A DNA stretch of 7,485 nucleotides, from the NCBI GenBank assembly GCA_007125835.1, contig SLCJ01000075.1:1-7485 (forward strand). The letters run 5' to 3'. The stretch comes from Verrucomicrobiales bacterium. GTDB lineage: Bacteria > Verrucomicrobiota > Verrucomicrobiia > Verrucomicrobiales > SLCJ01. The position numbers were made by a program, and so were the translations under genes. A model generated the notes under the pieces. It saw only the letters and a program-made list of their open reading frames with translations. It did no database searches and was not told the origin of the DNA. Positions 1 through 5,999 of the stretch are shown in pieces (position 1 is the first letter of the stretch; each line of letters opens with the position of its first letter).

Positions 1-104
1 CCAACCGTCGCAGCGCTGGCGCTGGCCGCCATTGCGGCACCCAGCATGCAAAGGCGTGTGGCACGTAAGGCCGGGATCCGATTCGACATGCGATTCTTTT
101 TCAT
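1..104 (-). CDS. N-terminal fragment of an exported protein, cut by the window edge
   Basis: Reading leftwards from an ATG at 104-102 gives 34 codons and then the window ends. The fragment begins MKKNRMSNRI and has a basic n-region (K2, K3, R5, R9, R14, R17). A hydrophobic core follows (about residues 18-27, LCMLGAAMAA), then a small-residue cleavage region, ASA before ATV at about 31/32. This is a textbook Sec signal peptide. Leaders ending in this ASAATV style are frequent on PEP-CTERM and autotransporter-like secreted proteins of Verrucomicrobiota, but nothing of the mature protein is visible, so no function can be given. A second ATG (codon 6, at 89-87) is an alternative start. No Shine-Dalgarno motif precedes either ATG. 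The gene lies 302 bases beyond the pbpC stop on the same strand and seems to have its own promoter and structured leader. Confidence 0.7.
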   Translation of the reverse strand, partial: MKKNRMSNRIPALRATRLCMLGAAMAASASAATV

Positions 105-129
105 AGTGTAAAGTTGATTGGTGTTCGAG

Positions 130-170
130 GGGTCGATCAGGCCTGACACGGCCAAAGTAAAAATCGACCC
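130..170 (-). promoter_or_regulatory. Stem-loop in the 5' leader of the exported-protein gene
   Basis: A perfect 8-base inverted repeat, GGGTCGAT / ATCGACCC, sits at 130-137 and 163-170. Inside it a second pairing, GGCC with GGCC (140-143 with 150-153, six-base loop), could extend the structure across an asymmetric internal loop of nine and two bases. The arm 138-145 (CAGGCCTG) is itself a palindrome. If the candidate promoter at 177-205 is real, transcription would begin at about 170, exactly at the outer stem, so the mRNA would carry a hairpin at its extreme 5' end, 25 bases before the start codon. Such hairpins can stabilise mRNA or act as operators or control sites. No T-run follows, so it is not a terminator. 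Confidence 0.45.
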
Positions 171-176
171 GTATTG

Positions 177-205
177 GTTTTAGCACATCACCTTTTGATA
201 CGCAA
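177..205 (-). promoter_or_regulatory. Candidate sigma70-type promoter for the exported-protein gene
   Basis: On the minus strand TTGCGT (205-200) is followed by a 17-base spacer and TAAAAC (182-177). TGC lies directly before the -10 element, matching an extended -10. The -35 matches the consensus at only three of six positions and the -10 at four of six, so it is a weak match supported mainly by correct spacing, local AT-richness and position. The implied start near 170 coincides with the start of the 130-170 stem-loop. Treat this as a prediction. Confidence 0.3.
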
Positions 206-245
206 GGAAATATTTAGCGAACTGGAAACAAAGTTTTAGGCCCAC

Positions 246-277
246 GAGCCTCGGCAGCGACGCCGATGAGGCGGCTC
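246..277. repeat. Imperfect palindrome, REP-like
   Basis: The ten bases GAGCCTCGGC (246-255) can pair with GCCGA (262-266) plus GGCTC (273-277). This forms a 10-bp stem with a six-base bulge (267-272) and a six-base loop (256-261). An alternative fold pairs GCCTC (248-252) with GAGGC (268-272). A bulged, GC-rich palindrome in an intergenic gap resembles a REP element or a structured RNA. There is only one copy in the window, so repetition in the genome cannot be shown here. Confidence 0.35.
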
Positions 278-373
278 TTAGGCTGAACTTCAGGGCTGCG
301 GGCCTCATCCCACGTCTTAGACAAGGCTGGTGGAGTAGCCGAAGCGATGATTGGCAGGGCCAGGGCGTGAGAA

Positions 374-396
374 GGGCGCGGTGTGAGCACCGCGTC
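374..396 (-). terminator. pbpC: Hairpin just downstream of pbpC, possible terminator
   Basis: CGCGGTG (377-383) and CACCGCG (388-394) form a perfect 7-bp stem with a four-base loop. The stem begins 13 bases after the pbpC stop. On the minus strand it is followed by CCCTTCTC rather than a clean T-run. It could stop transcription weakly or protect the 3' end of the operon mRNA, and the position fits the end of the three-gene unit. Confidence 0.4.
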
Positions 397-406
397 ATCC
401 TCTCCC

Positions 407-2692
407 TCACCGCGAACGCACGGTGATGGAGGTTTCGAGAGTGACTCCGCTGGGCTGGTGGGTGCCTTGGATGATGTGTTCGCCGGGGGTGAGGAGCGCA
501 AGGTTGTCTTCGATAGCGAGGCTAGGGCTGCGCCATGTCCAGCCATCCGGGGGGTGGGCGGAGAGGCGCAGGTGGCGCCCTCCGTGGGGTAGGGCGGGGT
601 CGAGGATGAGTGTGGCCTCGGCAGGAGGGAAGAGGATGCGCGGATTTCCGGGCGCTTCTCCGGTGCTTACCAACGCATAGCGCCCCGGATGTGGGTTCCA
701 CTGCGACTCGATCCAGGGGGCGAATTCGGGGGGTAGCAGGATCGGGGCGGCGGGGTTTGCCGTGCGTGGGTCGTGCCTGGCCTCCGGGGGCGGGGCATGG
801 TAGGCCGCCCACTCGCGGCGGGCGCGGGGGTGATTTTCGGCAACAAGGCTGCCGGTGACGGCATCGACCGTCACTTGGATTACCGTCCCCGGCGACGGCG
901 GTTCCTCGACGGTTTCGCCGCGATGAAGGAAGACCATGATCTCGTGGAGAATGCGGGCGGCTCCATCGCTTCCCGTAACTCCGCGCATCGGCGAGTTGTC
1001 GCTGTTGCCGAGCCAGACGCCCACGGTATAGCTACCCGTGTATCCGAGGGCCCAGTTGTCGCGGAAGTCGGTGCTGGTGCCGGTTTTGACAGCGCAGGGA
1101 AAAGGCAGGAGCAGTGAGGAGAGCGGACCAAATGTCTCGGTGCGCGCCTCGTTGTCCCGCAGGATATCCCCCACAAGCCAGGCCGCCGCCGGGTCGATGG
1201 CGTGGCGAGTATCCGAGCCTTCCCCAGAGCTGGTGCCCGTCTCCCCTTTCCCGCTGCACAGAATCACGGGATCGCGTCTTACGCCCAGGCGGGCCAGGGT
1301 GGAATAGGCGGCGGTGAGTTCGGCGAGAGTCACCTCTGAATTGCCCAGGGTGATCCCAATGCCATGCCGCTGCGCGGCCCCATCGGGCACGTCGACCCCG
1401 GCGCGGCAGAGGATATCGACCAGGGTGGCCGCGCCGCCGGTGTCCGCCAGCAGGCGCACGGCGGGCACATTGAGCGAACTGCCGAGCGCGCGCCGCGCCG
1501 ACACGGGCCCGCGGAAGTTGCGGTCGAAGTTGCGGGGCTCGAACGGGCCGCTGGGGGTGGGCAGGGCGGTCGGCACATCGGCAACCAAACTCCACGGGCC
1601 GTAGGTGGTCTCGAAGGCGGCGGCGTAGGTGAAGGGTTTGAGGGCCGAGCCGGGGGAACGAGGGCGCGCGCTGTGGTCCACCTGGCCATTGGGTCCGTGA
1701 AAATCACGCGAGCCGACCCAGGCGCGGATGGCGCCGGTTTCGTTTTCGATCACATGGATGGCCCCCTGGCCGACATGATGCCTTTCGAGGCGGGCGAGGT
1801 GCAGGTTGAGGATCCGCTTCGCTTCATCCTGAATGGCAAGATCGATGGTCGTGCGGAGCGGAAATTCGGATGGCTCAGGGCGCAGGGCGAGCAAGTGGGC
1901 CACGGCGTGGGGCGCGGCGAAAGGGGCTTCGGGGCGGGCCTCGGGCAGTGGTTCGGCCAAGGCACGGGCTAAGGCTTCGGCATCCAGATCCCCGGCTTCA
2001 GCCATGGCCCGGAGAATGAGGTCGCGGCGCTGGCGCAGGGCATCCGGGCTGCGGCGCGGATCGAGCCGTGCGGGCGACTGGGGCAGCGCGGCCAGCGTGG
2101 CGCAGGCCGCTGCCGACAGGTCCTCCAACGGACGCCCGAACCACGCCAACGACGCCTGCCGGGCACCGCGATGAATGCCGCCAAAATCCGCAAAATCCAA
2201 ATATTGGGCAAGAATTTCCTGTTTTTCAAACCGGGCTTCCAGCGCCCGGGCCAGCCAGACCTCGCGAAATTTTGTGCCCGGCGAACGCGGCTGGCCGCGA
2301 TGGAGCCGCATTTTAACCACCTGCTGGGTGATGGTCGATCCTCCGGAAACCACTCGACGGTGGCGGACCAGCTGGGCCAGCGCGCGCCCGGTGGCCAACA
2401 CGTCGAATCCGTCGTGACGGAAAAACCTTCGATCCTCGGCGGCGATCAGGGCGGCGGCGAGGTGGGGCGGCACGTCCGCAGCGGCAAGCGGGCTGTGGCG
2501 GCGCACCTGTTGTTCCGGATCAAGCTGATGGGAGAGCGGGATGCCGTGGCGGTCGAGAATGAGCGCCGGAGGCGGGGTGGGCTCGGCAAGGGCGGCGGGT
2601 AGGGGCGTGAGGCGCGGCCCCCAGATCCAGGCGGCTGCGGCAACCAGGACAACCGCTCCGGCGAAAACAGCCGCCCGCCGGAGAATCTTCAT
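407..2692 (-). CDS. pbpC: Penicillin-binding protein 1C (bifunctional glycosyltransferase/transpeptidase)
   Basis: Class A PBP that would polymerise lipid II and cross-link peptidoglycan in the periplasm while anchored in the inner membrane. Residues are numbered from the ATG at 2692 (761 aa; E. coli PBP1C is about 770). A signal anchor lies at about 5-25. The GT51 glycosyltransferase domain spans about 55-235, with EDRRFFRHDG (catalytic Glu 86), GGSTITQQ (117-124) and KFREV (141-145). The transpeptidase domain spans about 285-595, with SALK (nucleophile S349, K352), SLN (406-408) and KTGTS (536-540). The final 80 or so residues match the C-terminal beta domain typical of PBP1C (BiPBP_C), which separates it from PBP1A/1B. 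A longer in-frame start, TTG at 2707, overlaps the upstream stop. I prefer the ATG because it leaves a 7-base gap and an ordinary leader; neither start has a Shine-Dalgarno motif. It is the last gene of the Deg/pseudo-Deg operon. No alpha-2-macroglobulin gene, the usual PBP1C neighbour in E. coli, is present in the window. Confidence 0.93.
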   Translation of the reverse strand: MKILRRAAVFAGAVVLVAAAAWIWGPRLTPLPAALAEPTPPPALILDRHGIPLSHQLDPEQQVRRHSPLAAADVPPHLAAALIAAEDRRFFRHDGFDVLATGRALAQLVRHRRVVSGGSTITQQVVKMRLHRGQPRSPGTKFREVWLARALEARFEKQEILAQYLDFADFGGIHRGARQASLAWFGRPLEDLSAAACATLAALPQSPARLDPRRSPDALRQRRDLILRAMAEAGDLDAEALARALAEPLPEARPEAPFAAPHAVAHLLALRPEPSEFPLRTTIDLAIQDEAKRILNLHLARLERHHVGQGAIHVIENETGAIRAWVGSRDFHGPNGQVDHSARPRSPGSALKPFTYAAAFETTYGPWSLVADVPTALPTPSGPFEPRNFDRNFRGPVSARRALGSSLNVPAVRLLADTGGAATLVDILCRAGVDVPDGAAQRHGIGITLGNSEVTLAELTAAYSTLARLGVRRDPVILCSGKGETGTSSGEGSDTRHAIDPAAAWLVGDILRDNEARTETFGPLSSLLLPFPCAVKTGTSTDFRDNWALGYTGSYTVGVWLGNSDNSPMRGVTGSDGAARILHEIMVFLHRGETVEEPPSPGTVIQVTVDAVTGSLVAENHPRARREWAAYHAPPPEARHDPRTANPAAPILLPPEFAPWIESQWNPHPGRYALVSTGEAPGNPRILFPPAEATLILDPALPHGGRHLRLSAHPPDGWTWRSPSLAIEDNLALLTPGEHIIQGTHQPSGVTLETSITVRSR

Positions 2693-2699
2693 TCGTCTG

Positions 2700-4310
2700 C
2701 TATTCAAGCCGGCTCATCGGTTGGATACCTTGGGCTTCGAGCTGCCGGTCCACCTCTCGGACCAGATCGACATCGAGATGAAGCACGGGCAGGTCTCCTT
2801 CAAGTTCGATGGTGTGCAGCCCGTCCTGCGGGTGGTCGAGGGCTTCGGCGAGGTCGCGGATGTCGCCGATGGGTCTGCCATTCACACGCTCGACAATGGC
2901 TGAGGAAATTCGCTCGTAGCCGACTGTGGCGGGGGTAGGGAGCGTGTAGGCGAGGAAAACAAGTTTCCGTCGGTCCTCGTTGTAGAGTTCCTGATTGCGC
3001 TCGGCTTCGACGAGCTGGATCGGGGCATTGGTCGTCCAATCGCGGAACGACAGCAAAAAGGGCCGAGTCAATTCCTTGAACAGCACGCCGCCGGTCATGA
3101 GGAAGCGCGGTCCGCGGTCGAACATGTAGGGTTCGACCAAAAACTCCCCGGGAGGCGTGCGCGAGGGGGTGAGCTGGAGCTGCATCCGCTCACCATCGCG
3201 AAGGATGTCCACCTCCAGGGTCTGGCCCGCTTCGGGTCGTCCGGAAATCAAATGGCCGAAATCCAGCGGCCCGAAGTCGGGATCCTGATAGAATCCACGA
3301 CGGTCGATGGCAAACCCATCGATAGCCAGCAGCACGTCGCCATCGAGCAGCCCGCCCTCGGCGGCGGCGCTTTGCGGGCGCACGCGATTGATGTAAATGC
3401 CGCCTTCGCCAGGTTCGAGGCCCAGCCAGCGGCGGAACTGGTCGTCGGTGGTGCGCGCATAGGTGATCCCCAGGACGGGGAAGCCCGTGTATTCGCCCTC
3501 GGCGAGATCGTCGAGAAAACGGCGGATGATTGGTGCCGGCAGGATGTCGGCGATCTGGTCGCTGGCATTGTATCCGAGAACGATGCCGGTGAGACGCCCG
3601 TCGCGCACGGCAGGTAGAATGAAACTGCCGCCGCGATTCTGCAGCGAGCCCTTGAACTCATAGCGCAGAAGGCGCCGGTCCGGAATGAAATAGGAGCCAA
3701 TCAGCGCCCGCGAAAGCCAGCCCTCCGAGACCAAGGGAGTGCCGTCGTCCTCAAATTGCCAGACCTCGATCACATCACCCAAATTGCCGGCGGTATCGAT
3801 CTCCATAATCTTCATCCCGTCAAAAAATCCGTCGGCGGGGGCGACCGGTTCAAGCACCGCCAGGTTGCATTCGTAATCCCGGAACACCACCCGGGCAGTG
3901 AGCCTCTGGCCGGTGGTCGCGCGTTCAAGTTCGATGAATGTGGCGTCGGCCACCAGCTCGGCGGTGGCCAGGATTTTCCCTTCACCGATCAGCACACCCA
4001 TCCCGCGACGGCGCTGCGGAGGCATGCGCTCCCAAGGCTGAGGGAAACGATAGCGTTGCGCGGTGACCGAAACATACATGAACGCGTCGGCGGGTGCGGT
4101 GTCGCGGGCGGCAGCCGGGGGCGCGGGGGGTGCCACCGGCGGCGGCGCTTCCGGAATGTCCCCCACCCCGGGCATGCCCTCTCCCTCCTCAATAGGCGGT
4201 GGCAGGTCGATCAAGGCGTCGTCGGCCATGGAGGGGGCCATGAGGCAGAGCGCCGCTGCGAGCAAGGCGGCGGATGATGAGAATCGAGCCGGGCGGCGGA
4301 GAAAATGCAT
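2700..4310 (-). CDS. Secreted Deg/HtrA-family pseudoprotease (catalytic triad lost)
   Basis: A 536-aa protein with a Sec signal peptide (about 1-29, ending SMA before DD) and a proline-rich acidic linker (about 37-68). It has a trypsin-like fold (about 75-270), a PDZ domain (about 275-382, with GDVLLAIDG at 324-332) and a second C-terminal PDZ-like domain of the Deg9 type (about 395-515, with GGVLFKELTR at 407-416). It aligns along its length with the protease encoded just upstream, e.g. RRFLDDLAEGEY against RRFLDDVATGSY. Each catalytic position has changed: His is Glu118 (ATAELV for TNAHVV), Asp is Asn149 (ECNLAVLE for DCDLALLE), Ser is Arg226 (QNRGGS for GNSGGP). The frame is intact, so it reads as a conserved non-enzymatic protein rather than a decayed gene. 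Plausible roles, all inferred, are partner or inhibitor of the active Deg, substrate adaptor, or regulator of PBP1C. It starts 28 bases after the protease stop. No Shine-Dalgarno motif is seen. Confidence 0.85.
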   Translation of the reverse strand: MHFLRRPARFSSSAALLAAALCLMAPSMADDALIDLPPPIEEGEGMPGVGDIPEAPPPVAPPAPPAAARDTAPADAFMYVSVTAQRYRFPQPWERMPPQRRRGMGVLIGEGKILATAELVADATFIELERATTGQRLTARVVFRDYECNLAVLEPVAPADGFFDGMKIMEIDTAGNLGDVIEVWQFEDDGTPLVSEGWLSRALIGSYFIPDRRLLRYEFKGSLQNRGGSFILPAVRDGRLTGIVLGYNASDQIADILPAPIIRRFLDDLAEGEYTGFPVLGITYARTTDDQFRRWLGLEPGEGGIYINRVRPQSAAAEGGLLDGDVLLAIDGFAIDRRGFYQDPDFGPLDFGHLISGRPEAGQTLEVDILRDGERMQLQLTPSRTPPGEFLVEPYMFDRGPRFLMTGGVLFKELTRPFLLSFRDWTTNAPIQLVEAERNQELYNEDRRKLVFLAYTLPTPATVGYERISSAIVERVNGRPIGDIRDLAEALDHPQDGLHTIELEGDLPVLHLDVDLVREVDRQLEAQGIQPMSRLE

Positions 4311-4338
4311 AGCAATTAGAGAAAGTGTAATGTTTCGG

Positions 4339-5904
4339 TTACCAATGACCCGGCTCCTGTGGCCCGGCGAAGGCGTCGCGCTCCAGCCCGTACTGCCTGC
4401 GGATCCTTTCCTGGGCGGCGGGCAGGCGAGAGGATTCGAAAACCAGCGGGCGATTCGCCCCGCGGCACTCGATGACGACGAATTCGGGCAGCGTGCCTTC
4501 CTGCAGCGGATGGATCAGGAGGTCGATTACATCATCGAAGCGGGTAACCGGCTGGCCATTGATGCTTTCAACCAAGAGCCCCTGCATGCCGGCGATGTCG
4601 GAATTGACCTCATCCGGAAGCACTTGGGCGAGGATCACGAAATCCTCCTGCTCCAGATAAAGTGCATCGGCAATGTAGTCGTTGAGCAGCTTGCGGATTT
4701 CAATGGAATCAAATGAATAAGATGCGATCAGATTGCGAGACAGCGGCTGAAAGACCAGACCGGCGAACACCGCGTAACGGGGGCGCGTTTCATATTCCGC
4801 CTGGAACAACCGGGCCGGGGTGAAAGGTGAGAGAGTGGCGGTGGCGGTTTGCACGCTGCCATCGCGCAAAAAGGAGAGGTCGACGGTGTCGCCGTCAAAC
4901 TTGCGCTCGACCACCTCGTGCATAATCAGCATTTCGCCATCGAGCAGCACCTGGCCATTGGCAAATACCGGGTGGTCGTCGATGGCCAGCAACACGTCTC
5001 CGGCTTCGAGCTGCCCGTCGAGCGATCCGCCCGGAGCCACCCGGGTGACGAGGATGCCGAGGCCGTCGTCCTCAAGGCCGAGGGCGCGCCGCTGCGCCGG
5101 GTTGATCAGATTGAATTCGCCGATGGCGAGATCCACATAGTGGTCGTAGCTGCCCGTCGCCACGTCGTCGAGAAAGCGCCGCACCACCGGGGTGGGGATG
5201 ATATAGCCGGTGTTGTCGGCGTCGCGCATGCCCTGGAAGGCGACGCCGATTACCTTGTCTCCTTTGAGCACGGGGCCGCCGCTGTTGCCCGGGTTGATGG
5301 CCGCGTCGATCTGAATCACCAGATGCTGGTCAATGCCGCTGTGGCTGTAGGTGCTGAAGTCAATCCGCGAGACGACGCCGCGTGTTACCGTCACCCTCTC
5401 GCCGCCGATAGGGTAACCGATCGCGCGCACCTCGCTGTCGAGCGGTGGCACGTCGCCGAATTCAAAGGGCGGGATGTCGGCGATGGGAGTGGGGTCTTCG
5501 AGTTCAAGCAGTGCCAGATCACAATCGTGGGCGATATGGAGGATACGCGCGGGGAATACGCCGGGGTCGCCATGCATACGCAGCAGCAAACGGCGGCTGT
5601 TGCTCACGACATGGGCGTTGGTCAGAATGAGGTTTTCGCCGATCACGAATCCGGTGCCAGTGCCCGAGGAGAAGCGTCCGGCATTCCACGGTGCCCTGTA
5701 GTCGTAAATCTGGGTGGAATTCTCAATCCGCAGCACGCCGCGGAACAGGTTGTTTTCCTCCCCATCCACGCCCTCCACAACGGCGGAGAAAACCGGCGGC
5801 GGATCCACGGAACTTGCCCCGACAAAGACGGGGAGCCCCGCAAAAAAAGTTGCCGCAAGCACTGCGAAAACGGGGGCGACAGGAAGAAAACGCTGCAAAC
5901 TCAT
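4339..5904 (-). CDS. Secreted Deg/HtrA serine protease, Deg9-like, catalytically intact
   Basis: A 521-aa trypsin-family (S1C) protease predicted to degrade or process damaged proteins in the periplasm. From the ATG at 5904 it has a hydrophobic leader (about 5-31). The protease domain (about 55-250) carries the complete triad: His98 in LTNAHVV, Asp129 in DCDLALLE, Ser208 in PGNSGGPV. A PDZ domain follows (about 255-360, GDVLLAIDD at 302-310). The C-terminal PDZ-like region (about 370-500) includes AGLVFQPLSR (381-390) and ILAQVLPDEVNSD (424-436), features of the plant and bacterial Deg9/Deg2 type rather than E. coli DegP. The frame stays open to 6105, but that start would overlap ychF by over 100 bases and lacks a leader. 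The ATG at 5904 gives a proper signal sequence. No Shine-Dalgarno motif or clear promoter is visible. It is the first gene of the operon with the pseudoprotease and pbpC. Confidence 0.9.
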   Translation of the reverse strand: MSLQRFLPVAPVFAVLAATFFAGLPVFVGASSVDPPPVFSAVVEGVDGEENNLFRGVLRIENSTQIYDYRAPWNAGRFSSGTGTGFVIGENLILTNAHVVSNSRRLLLRMHGDPGVFPARILHIAHDCDLALLELEDPTPIADIPPFEFGDVPPLDSEVRAIGYPIGGERVTVTRGVVSRIDFSTYSHSGIDQHLVIQIDAAINPGNSGGPVLKGDKVIGVAFQGMRDADNTGYIIPTPVVRRFLDDVATGSYDHYVDLAIGEFNLINPAQRRALGLEDDGLGILVTRVAPGGSLDGQLEAGDVLLAIDDHPVFANGQVLLDGEMLIMHEVVERKFDGDTVDLSFLRDGSVQTATATLSPFTPARLFQAEYETRPRYAVFAGLVFQPLSRNLIASYSFDSIEIRKLLNDYIADALYLEQEDFVILAQVLPDEVNSDIAGMQGLLVESINGQPVTRFDDVIDLLIHPLQEGTLPEFVVIECRGANRPLVFESSRLPAAQERIRRQYGLERDAFAGPQEPGHW

Positions 5905-5922
5905 GGGACTTCGGTGGGTATT

Positions 5923-5946
5923 GGAAAAAGCGCCGTCGGCCGACGG
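5923..5946 (-). terminator. ychF: Probable rho-independent terminator of ychF
   Basis: A perfect 14-base palindrome, CCGTCGGCCGACGG (5933-5946), can fold as a 5-bp stem with a GGCC loop. On the minus strand it is followed, three bases later, by five T residues (5929-5925). It lies 54 bases past the ychF stop and only 18 bases before the ATG of the downstream Deg protease. It therefore either ends the ychF transcript or attenuates read-through into the Deg operon. The short stem and offset T-run make moderate strength likely. Confidence 0.55.
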
Positions 5947-5999
5947 TTCCGCCTTTGTGTCGGGAAAATGTGCCTGGAGGTGGCTTTCAGGCCGCCGCG

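Larger units (their letters stand above)
105..406. other. Intergenic region between pbpC and the exported-protein gene
   Basis: No convincing gene lies in these 302 bases. Short open frames cross the region on the minus strand, including one starting at the GTG at 410 that overlaps the pbpC stop. None has a recognisable domain or a ribosome binding site. The stretch about 160-240 is clearly more AT-rich than the surrounding genes. From pbpC leftwards the region holds a hairpin after the pbpC stop (374-396), an imperfect palindrome (246-277), a candidate minus-strand promoter (177-205) and an inverted repeat at the expected start of the leader RNA (130-170). Confidence 0.75.

Noticed and set aside
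180..410. 76-codon minus-strand frame from GTG 410 overlapping the pbpC stop (GTGA overlap)
   Set aside because: The overlap looks like translational coupling, but the product is Arg-, Leu- and Ser-rich without any fold signature, and the frame crosses the post-pbpC hairpin and the AT-rich leader.
1364..1972. Plus-strand frame of 202 codons inside pbpC
   Set aside because: It lies wholly antisense to the transpeptidase and glycosyltransferase regions and has no motif or plausible start context.
2693..2707. TTG start for pbpC at 2707 overlapping the upstream stop
   Set aside because: Possible through coupling, but the ATG at 2692 gives a normal leader (MKILRR) and a tight 7-base gap; the extra five residues add nothing recognisable.
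2700..4310. Treating the second Deg gene as a pseudogene
   Set aside because: The frame is uninterrupted, and the signal peptide and both PDZ-like regions are preserved. All three triad sites carry substitutions without any nonsense or frameshift change, which fits a functional pseudoprotease better than decay.
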